Below are positions 46,501 through 52,213 of a stretch of 64,000 nucleotides of DNA, one piece after another. The position numbers were made by a program, and so were the translations under genes. The notes below the pieces were generated by a model. The model worked only from the letters and a program-made list of their open reading frames with translations. It made no database searches and had not been told where the DNA came from. Source of the DNA: Dreissena polymorpha (Eukaryota; Mollusca; Bivalvia; Myida; Dreissenidae); NCBI RefSeq assembly GCF_020536995.1, contig NC_068359.1, positions 80,922,454-80,986,453 of the forward strand, read 5' to 3'. How positions within the stretch are numbered: position 1 is the stretch's first letter; each line of letters begins with the position of its first letter.

Positions 46501-47590
46501 GCCTGTGCATTCCAAACAGGCACATCAGGGACAAAACTTTCTATTTTTTAAGGTAGCTTTTGTTTTAAGGTAGCCTCTTTTTAGCCCAAATTAAGTTGAT
46601 GTGGAAAATTTCGTCCCTGTTTAGCCTTTGTGGACTGCACAGGCTAATCTGGGATTACATTTTACACCCATACACTGAGCCCAGTTTTGTGAGAACCAGG
46701 CTCATATTGTTAGTAAATTTTTCATACCGCTACATAATCCCTGAGTGACAGGTCATCATCAGTTGTTGTTTTAAGCTCAAAAAACTTCTCCTCTGTGAGG
46801 TCTAAATCTCTTAGCGTCCTCCGCACATTACCAGCTTTCTCTTGCAACCTTAAATATTACAAATTATTGAAATGATTTTAAACAAAAAGGAATTATTTTA
46901 TAAAGATAATTATTGATATTATACAGCTAAATCTTTAAGAAGAAGCAATAAAAATATTAGATTAAATATGTATTTATTACATAAAAATTGGATCCTGATT
47001 TTCTTTCTATTAACAAAGAATTAAGGGTTGGTTGGGTTATCAGAAACAACCTTTTATTCGAGCATTAAATTGCAGCAATGTTTGCAATGAATTTTCATTC
47101 ATGTTGATATTAAAACAGAAATGAAGATAATGCATTAAAGTAGCATGCCTCTCATTTGTTGCTTCTAACTGTTTCTGTTTTTGTCTCACTTCCTCCAACT
47201 CAGACTTGATCAGCTCCTGCCTCCGGCGCGATTCTTCTTGTTGAATGGTCAACTGTGATTCTAGACGTGCCTGCAATATCTGTTTCTGGTGTCTTTCATC
47301 ATTCAGGTGTTCTTCTAAATCATCGACTCTCTGCAGATACTCGGCTTTCATGTTCTCGATCTGCAGATGCTTCTGCGACAACTCAATTCGCACCAGCTGA
47401 AGATCATGGGAAAGCTGTTTGCGCTCGATAAGCTGCCTCGTTATTTAGATTTCTTCTCTTTTCTGTCTCCATGAGTCTCAGTTCTGTCTGGTGACAGAGT
47501 CAAGTCAGTGGGAACAGACGTTTCGAATCCGCTGCTGAAATCCTCGGATTCAAATTCGTCGAACGCATTTGACAGATCTCTGGCTGCCAT
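19402..47590 (-). CDS. PIBF1: PIBF1 / CEP90 ortholog, 16 coding exons
   Basis: Progesterone immunomodulatory binding factor 1 (CEP90) is a long coiled-coil protein of centriolar satellites and the distal centriole, needed for ciliogenesis. The spliced product is 774 residues (human 757). Matches recalled from human PIBF1 run in order: [136 protein letters not shown] and [12 protein letters not shown]. Exons: 47149..47590, 46728..46848, 45517..45636, 44513..44646, 43606..43714, 42975..43156, 41420..41545, 40836..40934, 39248..39415, 36717..36867, 33784..33874, 27602..27704, 26566..26696, 25435..25519, 21560..21724, 19402..19500. All phases join. Oddities: a GC donor after exon 1 and three one-base homopolymer indels (exon 1 and twice in exon 9). 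Everything else is intact, so I read it as a live gene with sequence errors. Confidence 0.97.
20020..20247. mobile_element. piggyBac-like MITE, family M copy 1
   Basis: TTAACCCTTTCCCACT at the left is mirrored by AAGTGGTAAAGGGTTAA at the right, with TTAA at both ends. About 220 bp, non-coding; contains GCATAAAACC and its inverse GGTTTTATGC. TTAACCCTTT ends are typical of piggyBac-type MITEs. Confidence 0.8.
20244..20749 (-). mobile_element. TTAA/tRNA-like element, copy 3
   Basis: TTAAAGGGGCCTTTTCAC ... GTGAAAAGATCCCTTTAA. The tRNA-like head on the minus strand is GGATGGCCGAGCAGTCTAA with GGTTTGAGCCC, the Leu/Ser-like class. Confidence 0.88.
20884..21218 (+). mobile_element. TTAA/tRNA-like element, sister family (copy 4)
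   Basis: Ends GGGGCCATCCAACAGAT and ATCTGTTGGACGGCCCC form the TIR, and the left flank is TTAA. It contains GGATGGTCGAGTGGTCTAGG and GGTTCGAGCCC, a tRNA-like head. It is inserted inside the minisatellite of PIBF1 intron 15. Confidence 0.75.
21221..21572. repeat. ~30-bp minisatellite overlapping the end of PIBF1 exon 15
   Basis: About 11 diverged units of 'CCACCAATGAAATGGATTCA'-type sequence ending TGTTTAAC; a further unit at 20857-20887 is separated by the copy 4 insertion. The last unit contains the final five codons of exon 15 and its GTGGGT donor (21554-21559). Confidence 0.85.
21560..21724 (-). CDS. PIBF1: PIBF1 exon 15
   Basis: Acceptor GTCTCTGCTGCAG, then [20 protein letters not shown] (human EELAAMKQILVKMHSKHSE) and a low-complexity tail; residues 688-742. 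The donor is inferred as TTG/GTGGGT because it keeps phase 0 into exon 16. Read-through would stop two codons later. Confidence 0.82.
22051..22877 (+). repeat. Tandem-cored element, 'ACAAGAGGGCC' family, copy 1
   Basis: Left end ACAAGAGGGCCATGATGGCC (hairpin GGGCC/GGCCC) followed by TCGCTCACCTGAC; about five ~125-bp units with GACCTAGTGACCTAG and ATTCTGACCAAATTTCAT; right end GTCAGGTGAGCTAAAA. GCTCACCTGAC and GTCAGGTGAGC form a subterminal inverted repeat. Confidence 0.88.
23270..23746 (+). repeat. Tandem-cored element, 'ACAAGGGACAAAATTGTC' family, copy 1
   Basis: Left AACAAGGGACAAAATTGTC then AACCAGGTTTTC; right CCTTCGGAAAACCTGGTTAAAA. Interior units carry GACCTTGGAGATAT and GACACACCGT. Other copies: 27100..27507 (3'-truncated) and 31334..31872. 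Confidence 0.85.
23828..25266 (+). repeat. Tandem-cored element, copy B (inverted twin of 438..2052)
   Basis: Reverse complement of copy A, nearly base for base, including the nested second head at ~24296-24372, but with four rather than five tandem units. Right end GACGGGCGTATAAAAA. ERE-type AGGTCACAGTGACCT palindromes lie at 24432-24446, 24577-24591, 24732-24746 and 24877-24891. It lies in PIBF1 intron 14. Confidence 0.88.
25266..25380. repeat. Palindromic MITE family P, half copy
   Basis: GGAAACTGTCGTCCCTGATT followed by a CTGCACAGGCTAAT stretch; the left half is missing next to copy B. Ends ~54 bp from the exon 14 donor. Confidence 0.65.
25435..25519 (-). CDS. PIBF1: PIBF1 exon 14
   Basis: Residues 659-687: [12 protein letters not shown] then [17 protein letters not shown], nearly identical to human [17 protein letters not shown]. 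Acceptor ACATTTCAG, donor GTGATATT. Confidence 0.95.
25525..26204. other. PIBF1 intron 13, 3' part
   Basis: AT-rich with no recognised exon or repeat. Confidence 0.45.
26205..26525. mobile_element. hAT-like fragment carrying a family M MITE
   Basis: Outer parts (GGGCATGG at left, GTGCCCTTCCATTAGGACC and GCAGGAGCACTT at right) resemble the element at 41978..42333. A family M MITE, ending AAGTGGTAAAGGGTTAA, occupies 26219-26458. Confidence 0.5.
26566..26696 (-). CDS. PIBF1: PIBF1 exon 13
   Basis: Residues 616-658: [30 protein letters not shown], then [13 protein letters not shown]; human has [20 protein letters not shown]. Acceptor GGTCTATGCAG, donor GTAATG at 26560-26565. Confidence 0.94.
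26988..27580. mobile_element. Palindromic MITE P split by a tandem-cored element
   Basis: P halves at ~26988-27090 and ~27508-27580 flank a 3'-truncated ACAAGGGACAAAATTGTC-family element (27100-27507). The P half ends ~21 bp from the exon 12 donor. Confidence 0.6.
27602..27704 (-). CDS. PIBF1: PIBF1 exon 12
   Basis: Residues 581-615: [20 protein letters not shown] then [15 protein letters not shown]; human [20 protein letters not shown]. Acceptor TTCTTTTCAG, donor GTAGGCTA. Confidence 0.95.
27770..28080. repeat. ~40-bp minisatellite in PIBF1 intron 11
   Basis: Diverged units alternating 'AACCCAACACTTGACATTAA' and 'CTTAATCTTAA', about eight of them. Non-coding; ends exactly where a family M MITE begins (TTAA 28077-28080). 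Confidence 0.8.
28077..29849. mobile_element. Family M MITE split by a 1.6-kb hAT-like element
   Basis: The left part (TTAACGCTTTACCACTTAG..., 28077-28147) and right part (ATTAAAGGCCTTTCTTACT..., 29741-29849) are contiguous in the other M copies. Confidence 0.75.
28148..29740. mobile_element. Non-autonomous hAT-like element with 5-bp target duplication
   Basis: CAGTGTTTCAGATTGG at the left is the exact inverse of CCAATCTGAAACACTG at the right. ATTAA flanks both ends, and removing the element plus one ATTAA leaves the M-family sequence at its expected length. CAGTG-type ends suggest hAT. The 1.6-kb interior has no transposase ORF. Confidence 0.85.
29850..30480. repeat. ~155-bp tandem repeat, about four units
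   Basis: Units repeat 'CACATTAAGGTCTTTCAACT' with 'GTGAA', 'TTTGAGCAA' and 'AAAGAGGAGTTAA'. Diverged; no clear ends. Confidence 0.65.
30690..30925. repeat. Palindromic MITE family P
   Basis: GAAAACAGGGCTTAACTCATG at left, GGAAAGTGTCGTCCCCAGTT and CATTAAGCCCTGTTTTTC at right; arms inverse of each other. Confidence 0.7.
30965..31150. repeat. Foldback element with ~80-bp arms
   Basis: TTATTAGACGTTT ... TGTACAATAC ... ATATTTGGACGAGC appears on the left and its inverse on the right, around a short centre at ~31055. About 80 imperfectly paired bases per arm. Confidence 0.8.
31334..31872 (+). repeat. Tandem-cored element, 'ACAAGGGACAAAATTGTC' family, copy 3
   Basis: Starts AACAAGGGACAAAATTGTC, ends CTTCGGAAAACCTGGTTAAAA. 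A CAGCCCGC microsatellite precedes the right end. ORFs through it are repeat-derived. Confidence 0.85.
32154..33737. mobile_element. 1.6-kb non-autonomous TIR element
   Basis: TTAGGCCCCGACTTTAA at left versus TTAGGCCACGACTTTT read inward from the right, with a second matched block (TTGGTTAACAAA / TTGGTTTACAAA) inside. No transposase ORF. Superfamily not determined. Right end is ~46 bp from the PIBF1 exon 11 donor. Confidence 0.65.
33784..33874 (-). CDS. PIBF1: PIBF1 exon 11
   Basis: Residues 551-580: [20 protein letters not shown] then [10 protein letters not shown], almost identical to human [20 protein letters not shown]; the most diagnostic exon of the gene. Acceptor CTGTTTTCAG, donor GTGAGC. 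Confidence 0.97.
34380..36105 (+). repeat. Tandem-cored element, 'ACAAGAGGGCC' family, long variant
   Basis: Left AACAAGAGGGCCTGAAAGGCC (hairpin) plus TCGCTCTCCTGAG; about nine ~165-bp units containing GTGGCCTCTAGAGTGTTAAC, GCCATATAAGG and ATGCCCCGCCCC; right CTCAGGTGAGCTAAAAAT. Confidence 0.9.
36495..36692 (+). mobile_element. tRNA-derived SINE, copy 1
   Basis: Head GAACTAATGGATAAGG...CACTGGTTCATTCCCAAC resembles a tRNA-Arg. The body has GGAAACGGACTCGAGAGCG and AGCCTTCGGCTTT, and the tail is AGCTAAAATACATAGGTTA. A second copy is at 41215..41410. Tail lies ~25 bp from the exon 10 donor. Confidence 0.75.
36717..36867 (-). CDS. PIBF1: PIBF1 exon 10
   Basis: Residues 501-550: [20 protein letters not shown], ..., [18 protein letters not shown]; human VLTKEFY...ITELQ...YEKLEKELDEIIMQTAE. 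Acceptor TCTCTCTGCAG, donor GTACGG. Confidence 0.96.
36934..36948. promoter_or_regulatory. Perfect ERE-type palindrome in PIBF1 intron 9
   Basis: AGGTCACTGTGACCT, with an additional AGGTCA half-site at 36921. Same 15-mer as in the copy A repeat but in a different sequence context. Confidence 0.5.
36955..37295 (+). repeat. Tandem-cored-type element, 'AACAAGAAATGTGTCC' family
   Basis: Left AACAAGAAATGTGTCC with GTGTCC/GGACAC hairpin; GACAGACAGACG run; right hairpin TGCCCTC/GAGGGCA then TAAAAATG. One core unit only. Confidence 0.8.
37325..37905 (+). repeat. Three-unit tandem-cored element
   Basis: Three ~160-175-bp units of 'AGAGAGCGGACACCATGCTA' ... 'AAATGCACTAAGTGACCCAG' ... 'ATTCGAACTTGACCTAG', then a GACCGACCGACAGACAG run and TGGGGCATAAAAAATGC. 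Confidence 0.85.
37973..38310 (+). repeat. Tandem-cored-type element, 'AGAGCACCGC' family, copy 2
   Basis: ACAAGAGCACCGCTTAACGGG at left, CTCGGGTTTTCTCCGAG then CAGAGCTAATAAT at right; contains AGGTCAGTGACCT (IR-1). Confidence 0.8.
38369..39216. mobile_element. pogo/mariner-like non-autonomous element
   Basis: CACTGCAACTCCAATATATC at left is mirrored at the right by ATATATTGGAGTTGCAGTG, flanked by TA on both sides (38367-38368, 39217-39218). 848 bp, no transposase. TA duplication and CAnTG-AACTCC-type ends point to Tc1/mariner-pogo MITEs. It ends 31 bp from the PIBF1 exon 9 donor. Confidence 0.85.
39248..39415 (-). CDS. PIBF1: PIBF1 exon 9 (two apparent +1 frameshifts)
   Basis: Residues 445-500. 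Three reading frames are needed: [19 protein letters not shown], then [19 protein letters not shown], then [18 protein letters not shown], matching human [20 protein letters not shown] and CQLECEKYQKKLE. The extra bases fall in a C-run (plus GGG 39359-39361) and an A-run (plus T6 39297-39302). Acceptor TTCCACAG and donor GTATAC are normal, and the exon is 168 bp where 166 keeps phase. Confidence 0.9.
39420..40265. other. PIBF1 intron 8, 3' part
   Basis: AT-rich, no recognised exon or repeat. Confidence 0.45.
40268..40420 (+). repeat. Short tandem-cored-type element
   Basis: ACAAGTGATGTGCTTGTGCAAC head, C-run, one GACCTTGACC unit with GCAGCTCCATGAGATTATAC, then GGGGGGCATAAAAAG. Related to 18366..19193. 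Confidence 0.75.
40610..40820. repeat. Palindromic MITE family P
   Basis: AAACTGGGCTTAATGCA at left mirrored by GCATTAAGCCCAGTTTTCC at right. Right end ~15 bp from the exon 8 donor. Confidence 0.75.
40836..40934 (-). CDS. PIBF1: PIBF1 exon 8
   Basis: Residues 412-444: [20 protein letters not shown] then [13 protein letters not shown]; human [20 protein letters not shown]. Acceptor GCTTGTATTAG, donor GTATGT. Confidence 0.95.
41215..41410 (+). mobile_element. tRNA-derived SINE, copy 2
   Basis: Same order as 36495..36692: TAATGGATATGG head, CACGGGTACGATTACC, body GAAACGGACCCGAGAGCG, tail AGCTAAAATATAGGTTAAAA. Ends ~10 bp from the exon 7 donor. Confidence 0.75.
41420..41545 (-). CDS. PIBF1: PIBF1 exon 7
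   Basis: Residues 370-411: [42 protein letters not shown]; human [20 protein letters not shown]...NASREMYEREN. Acceptor GTACACATTAG, donor GTAATTTT. Confidence 0.95.
41573..41645. repeat. Family M MITE fragment
   Basis: GACTCAGATACGCACATT...GCATTTGTTGTCCCTTAGA matches the left part of M copies at 28077 and 44938. Confidence 0.5.
41978..42333. mobile_element. hAT-like non-autonomous element
   Basis: AGTGCTCCAGCTAGG at left versus CAGTGCTTCAGCTAAG read inward from the right. The interior is rich in AAAGGGCAGG motifs. No ORF. Confidence 0.6.
42715..42962 (+). repeat. Tandem-cored-type element, 'TGTGTTTGTGAAACACA' family
   Basis: AAGAGCTGTGTTTGTGAAAC head, one core unit, GACAGACAGG run, tail GATCATTCGATC...GGGGCACAAAAAGG. 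Ends 12 bp from the exon 6 donor. Confidence 0.8.
42975..43156 (-). CDS. PIBF1: PIBF1 exon 6
   Basis: Residues 310-369: [13 protein letters not shown], ..., [19 protein letters not shown]; human LLQKDKEYLNRQ...[19 protein letters not shown]. Acceptor CTTTATTGCAG, donor GTACTGG. Confidence 0.96.
43165..43295. repeat. Dispersed repeat of unknown family (copy 2)
   Basis: TTTGGTATGGGGCCGC...ACTAAAATTGGGAAATTGATG matches 214..412 and 45190..45440 in order. Confidence 0.5.
43307..43585 (+). repeat. Tandem-cored-type element
   Basis: AACAAGAGATTGCCAAGCAA head, GACAGACTGACTGACAGACA run, GGTAGGGGACAACAAG tail; single unit. Ends ~21 bp from the exon 5 donor. Confidence 0.65.
43606..43714 (-). CDS. 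PIBF1: PIBF1 exon 5
   Basis: Residues 273-309: [37 protein letters not shown]; human SERDALEQEV...LEASHMIQTKERSELSKE. Acceptor ATGTTGACAG, donor GTATTCGC. Confidence 0.96.
43995..44125. repeat. Palindromic MITE family P, partial
   Basis: GGTTTAATGCATGTGCGTAA...GTGTTGTCCCAGATTAG at left, AAAAGTGTCGTCCCTGATTAG at right; the right outer arm is missing. Confidence 0.65.
44513..44646 (-). CDS. PIBF1: PIBF1 exon 4
   Basis: Residues 229-272: [44 protein letters not shown]; human [20 protein letters not shown]...QENYDKVK. Acceptor GTGTTTATAG, donor GTTTGAAC (weak at +3). Confidence 0.93.
44680..44935. mobile_element. Palindromic MITE family P, best full copy
   Basis: The outer arms TGAGAAAACTGGGCATAATG and CATTATGCCCAGTTTTCTCA are inverse. 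Inside, TTAGCCTGTGCAGTCTGCAC and its palindromic partner occur in both halves. About 255 bp, non-coding. Confidence 0.85.
44938..45097. repeat. Family M MITE, truncated
   Basis: CAACCCTTTACCACTAAGAT at left; GAGCAGCAAACAGCAGAAAA near the break at ~45097. Confidence 0.65.
45190..45440. repeat. Dispersed repeat of unknown family (copy 3, longest)
   Basis: TTTTGGAAATGGGGCTGGG ... ATTAAAATTGGGAAATTAGTG ... TTTACTAAGGTTAACTTG; the last block matches 360-375. Confidence 0.55.
45517..45636 (-). CDS. PIBF1: PIBF1 exon 3
   Basis: Residues 189-228: [40 protein letters not shown]; human VRFYELVNPLRKEICELQV. Acceptor ATGTCTGCAG, donor GTACAGG. Confidence 0.94.
45960..46123. mobile_element. Short hAT-like MITE
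   Basis: CAGGGCTTGCGCTGCC at left versus CAGGGCTCCCATTGGC read inward from the right, 164 bp, AT-rich interior. Target duplication not clear. Confidence 0.6.
46450..46707. repeat. Palindromic MITE family P, diverged
   Basis: TCTCAGATTAGCCTGTGCAT at left; ACTGCACAGGCTAATCTGGG then TGAGCCCAGTTTTGTGAG at right. Ends ~20 bp from the exon 2 donor. Confidence 0.7.
46728..46848 (-). CDS. PIBF1: PIBF1 exon 2
   Basis: Residues 148-188: [40 protein letters not shown]; human [20 protein letters not shown]. Acceptor TAATATTTAAG (weak polypyrimidine tract), donor GTATGAAA. Confidence 0.95.
47149..47590 (-). CDS. PIBF1: PIBF1 exon 1 (start; apparent -1 frameshift; GC donor)
   Basis: The ATG at 47588-47590 opens [18 protein letters not shown], then FETSVPTDL (human SLETTVPTD). 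After GDRKEKKSK the frame must shift by one base to reach ITRQLIERK, which matches the human sequence exactly; the short A-run at plus 47444-47446 is the likely site. The exon runs to ATNE plus AG and is followed by GCATGC, so the intron is GC-AG; no GT near this point keeps phase with exon 2. Confidence 0.92.
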
Positions 47591-48150
47591 ATTTGAAGCT
47601 TTTATTTACCGATAACAACCAATGTTTTACTAATAAAATTTACACATACATAAAAAGTCTTTTTTATTTTTACTGACATGCATTAAAACTGACTGTGACA
47701 CCTGATAATACAAGAAATGAGGGGTTTAGAATTTCAAATTTTCGTGCTGCAACTTGCTGTCGGTGCGAATACAAACATAATCTCGTTGTAATCGTCCGGT
47801 TTAGTAATCGAACCCAACGCAAATGTACATGGAAGTTGCACTTTAATATAGTTTTGTAGTTGCGCGAGGGTTCCAAGTCGAGTGGTTGAAAATAAAAAAA
47901 AATAAAAAAATCGCTAATAATATCGCATCATCCAATAATATAGCGATGTAACGAATTTCAAAACAAATAAAATGAAATTCTCAGTATCATATTTAATCAA
48001 GACGGCGGTCTTTAACTCGTAAGCGTGTTTGTAACAAAGGCCAGTAATTTTCACTAATTGTTTACTATATAAATTAACGAAAACTTAAGGTTCAAACTTG
48101 CTTATATGTGTGAACAATCAACTGTTCATACCCCGATATGCAAATGATAA
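47591..48150. other. PIBF1 5' flank
   Basis: Upstream of the PIBF1 start. No TATA box or other promoter element can be placed with confidence. The sequence is non-repetitive. Confidence 0.4.
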
Positions 48151-48154
48151 TATA

Positions 48155-48220
48155 GGGCGAACGAACTCAGGGCGAACGGACCCAGGGCGAACGTGTAAAT
48201 AGGGCGAACGGACCCGATAC
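48155..48220. repeat. Short tandem array, AGGGCGAACGGACCC units
   Basis: Four imperfect units of ~15 bp. No other role visible. Confidence 0.8.
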
Positions 48221-48242
48221 CTTTATAAATGACAATTGGTTT

Positions 48243-48745
48243 TTAAAGGGATCTTTTCATGTTTTGGTAAATTGACAAAATAAAAAAAAAATGTTTTAGA
48301 TTCGCAAATTTTCGTTTCAGTTACGATATTACAGTGAAAAATCCTCAGCCCCGACGGGCGATTGAACCCGCGACCTTCAGGGTATTAGCCAGATACTAGA
48401 ACCGCGTCGCTAAAGAGCTAGCCCAACTGCAAAGCTGTTGCGAGTGACCTTATTTCACTACCCCCCCCCCCACACCACCCTTACTGTTTCTGTTGTTGTC
48501 GTTATATTCTGCGATACTACGAGTATTGCTTATATAAAGTATCAAATACATCACTCATGGTATGAGCACGAATGCCGAGTGGTCTAAGTGATAGACTTTT
48601 ACTCCAGGGGTCAGTGGTTCGAGCCCAGTTGAGGGTTACTTTTTTTTCTTTCTTTAATTTTATTTATTTTTATTTTTATTGGAGCTTTTTATATCCAATG
48701 TTTAAATTTATCAATATAAAGCATTTAAAAACTGCAATACATACC
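48243..48745 (+). mobile_element. TTAA/tRNA-like element, copy 5 (3' end altered)
   Basis: Starts TTAAAGGGATCTTTTCATG; contains GAATGCCGAGTGGTCTAAG and GGTTCGAGCCC; loses homology at ~48735 where a LINE fragment begins. The segment 48325-48460 is replaced by a different sequence with its own tRNA-like module. Confidence 0.75.
48325..48460 (-). repeat. Second tRNA-like module inside copy 5
   Basis: On the minus strand, GTTGGGCTAGCTCTTTAGCG (A-box-like) and GGTCGCGGGTTCAATCGCCC (B-box-like) lie ~50 bp apart, absent from the other copies. Either a nested SINE or a swapped middle. Confidence 0.6.
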
Positions 48746-48965
48746 ATGATTCTGTTTAGGACCTCCTCGTTGGTGATGCGGTTTTTGTAGGAGATCCCGA
48801 GAAGTCTTCGGAGGCATCTCATTTCCATCGCCTGTATCCTTCTCTCAGTATCCATGACTGACAGGCGTAAACTAATATGGACATGACTAGGGCGTGCATC
48901 TTTCTGAGCTTTGATCTGATGGCAATGTTTTTGTCTGTCCACATATCATATACACGGCCGTTAAT
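48745..48965 (-). mobile_element. LINE reverse-transcriptase C-terminal fragment
   Basis: The minus strand reads WTDKNIAIRSKL, ALVMSILVYACQSW and, in another frame, DTERRIQAMEMRCLRRLLGI then TNEEVLNR. This order is the usual end of RTE/Jockey-type non-LTR retrotransposon ORFs. About 220 bp with one frameshift near SWIL/DTERR: a dead 3' fragment. Confidence 0.8.
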
Positions 48966-49499
48966 CCGGATGTTTTGTAATTTCATGGATAATTTTACAG
49001 GGTGATTAGGTTTACCGTAATTACTCTATGTTTTCGGACACATAAAAATAATTATTTTTTTTTCGTGTCCGAAAACTTAGATACGAAAAATATTCACAAA
49101 ATACCGGTGTCCGAAAACTTAGAGTCGAAAATTAAAGTGTCCGAAAATAGCGTCAATTGTATCGACGACTACCGATATTATCACGTGCTTGTAAAAAAAC
49201 CGTGCCGTATAGTATAAATTACATTCATATATGTTTGCACTGCATTTTAAATTATTTTAAATGCTTAATTTATTTTACAGAAAGTTACTACAAGGTTGTA
49301 CAGTACAGCTCACGCAAAACCAACAAAGTCCGCGGCTATGCCGCGGACAGATTCTTCTGTTAACGTATTTTCGCCGCGTATATACTCGGCATGATGCCGA
49401 GGCACTCGGCGAAATTTCGCGGAGTGACGCCGCGTCTGTTTTTGCCTCGGCATCGATTCGCGGAGTAACGCCGCGTAGATGCGGCGATTCGCCGAGTAT

Positions 49500-52213
49500 A
49501 ACTATTTACAAATATTGATTGTATACTAATCTATAACACATGTTATCGAAATATAGAAACATACACAGAAAATACGCTGTGCGATTGTTAACATTTCTCT
49601 ATATCTGCATACATTTAATTAAATTATCAATCGGACGTCATCTGTCAAAACAATTATTGTGTATGTCGATAACTAGATCTATATTGAGTTAAAGTTAACA
49701 CAGTTAAATCCCGTAGATTATTTCGGAAACGAGACTTGCTTTAAACGTCTGTCATGTCGCCAAAATTGTTGCTCAATAATTTAAAGAAAATAAATGTAGT
49801 ATTAGATACACATTTTACAACATGTACATGATTCTAGGCTTGTTATTCTTTAGCAAGGCAACCAAAATTCTAAAGATGGCTGCCAGTGCAGCAACCATCT
49901 GCGAAAAACGAGAGACATATTGTTGTTGCTTTGTCTAAGTTATCTCTATAACATTAATATGAGGATAAACAGTGCACCCACATCTCAACCTGTGCTTTGC
50001 GACACACTCTTTATAAATTTGAATGGGTTGTGTGCATTTCAAACTTGCGGTATAAAAAGCTATAACATAATTTTGAAAACTAAGATTATGCAATAGCGAA
50101 CAACTTCAGTGCCTTCAGCGATTTGATATAATGTTTTATTTGACCGTACGATTATTAAACCTTTAACATAACATATTTTTATAAATCTTAAACTTGTAAA
50201 AATTCCAAAGTATGTATGTTATGTTCAAATACCCGTTATAATATAAAAATGGAGCTTGCACACTGGTATATATTGTTGGGACGCATTGGCCATGGCATGT
50301 ATTACTAGTATGTATTTGTCTATTGTTGAAGATCGTGTACCTTAAACATGATGAACGGGAGGGCTTGTGCGCTTGATATTTCGTTTATGTTAATACACCC
50401 AATATTTATAAGACCCATGGCGAACGCCTCATAAGTTTACATTGTACTTGTGAAATCTGATACGGCTTTGGAAAATCCCGGTCTGTTGCAATCGATACCC
50501 CTGCAAAGCTTGTTTTTGTATATGATAAAATAGGTTTGCAAGTACGTCCTTTTATTTTGGGCTTGCTGTCTTAAGATTTTGTGAAATGGGAAGAACATAT
50601 TTGCAATGCCAATTATTTTCAATGAATAACTTAAGTCGGGCAGATATAGCTGATATCTTATTAACTACTTTTATGTATAAAACTTCCGTGTGTAACGCAA
50701 ATGCTTGATATATATTTGTTATTCAAATTTTCGGAACTGGACATACCGATCGTTAAACTGATACTAGATTTGCACACTCTTAAATAAAGAAAAGAAAATT
50801 CCCCTTCAAGCTGGCCATTATTTACGTTATTGATAATACACTTAAAGTTTTTAGATGTGTATTTATATTCTTTTCCTACGAGACATGGTTTACTGGGATA
50901 TACACGTAATAGGATGAGTTATTTTATTAAGTGCGATCAGTTATCATTTTCTGTTTGAAACAAGCATCATAAAATCGATTAATTGTATAATAGAAACACA
51001 TAACATATTTTTATTATATATATTTATGGTTTTGAATTCATGTTGCATTTTATTATGTTTGTTTTTTTAATAAAAAAAGTGTATATCCTATGTACTGCAA
51101 ATGACATTAAGTCTCGTCTTATTATCTACCATGTTGTACTTTATATAATCGTCTTTTCCATAAACTAATTATAAGTATTATGGATATGTGAATAATAAAG
51201 CACAAAAATATAGTACCACATATAAATGGGGGACACACCTTCATATATTGGCAATACACCTCATTCGTTTTCTTATTTCATTCAAAAGTGTAAGCTCCCT
51301 TTAACAGGCCTACTTTTATCCCCGCATCATATTACAAGCTTAATGTTTACAGCACACAGCGGTAACATGTTACGAAACTGCAACTAAATTGCATGTTAAA
51401 ACCCTCTTAAAAATGCAATAATTTATGTCAAGGCCTCAATTTCATTGTGGAAAAGTATACCGTACTTAAGCATGGCTTACGTGCATGTTAGCGCTGAAAA
51501 CATGACAGTGCGCCGTTAGTTTTCAAACAAACATTTGAATACGTATTGTATCTTTGCAATCTGATACAACGCCCGGGAATGGCGGTCTGATAAAATCAAT
51601 ATCCCAGCCAAGCCTGCTCTACATTAATATATTTTGCATACCAGCAGGCTGAATATAGTTTCTAAATGTCCATGACAACAGGAAGATAAGTATCGAATGT
51701 GTAGAATTTCCAACGACTAACCAAGAGAGTATTAACACTTAAGAACAATTAAACAGGTGCATGCCATGGTGTCTGATGTGTCATTATGCAAGGATATTTA
51801 ATACGTGTTTCTTCCGATCATATTATTTTCCTGCCATTGTAAATGTTTTGCAATATGCATTGTATTATACATCAAGCCTTTCCAGACAACTATTTGTATG
51901 ATCAAGAATAAGGAACATTCATGAACAACATGCTTTACATTGTAGTTAAGATCTTTAATCCTGTTACGTGCAAACGCCTATGCGCCATAGTGTGGTTTTC
52001 AGTAGTTATGTGAATCACATTATATTACATGTTAACTTGTATAAACAGCCATTGTATTTAAGTAGGTCATGGTTGTATTGATTGCTGAATATTTGCTTGG
52101 AGAGGCTTCTTAAGTTACAGGCGCGATTATGTAAATTGATTATTGAAGTCTAAAATAGTGTTCGGGTGATCATTTTCGTCGTAATTTTAAAGCTTTTTGG
52201 TAATGCGATCATT
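49500..52213. other. Unique interior of the inner TA-flanked element
   Basis: 2.7 kb of AT-rich DNA with no convincing ORF, no similarity to the other repeats in the window and no RNA gene I can recognise. Confidence 0.5.

Noticed and set aside
49261-49518. ORF over the CpG-rich left end of the inner element, and its counterparts at 54236-54638
   Set aside because: They lie in palindromic inverted-repeat ends, have no shared protein sequence and no family resemblance.
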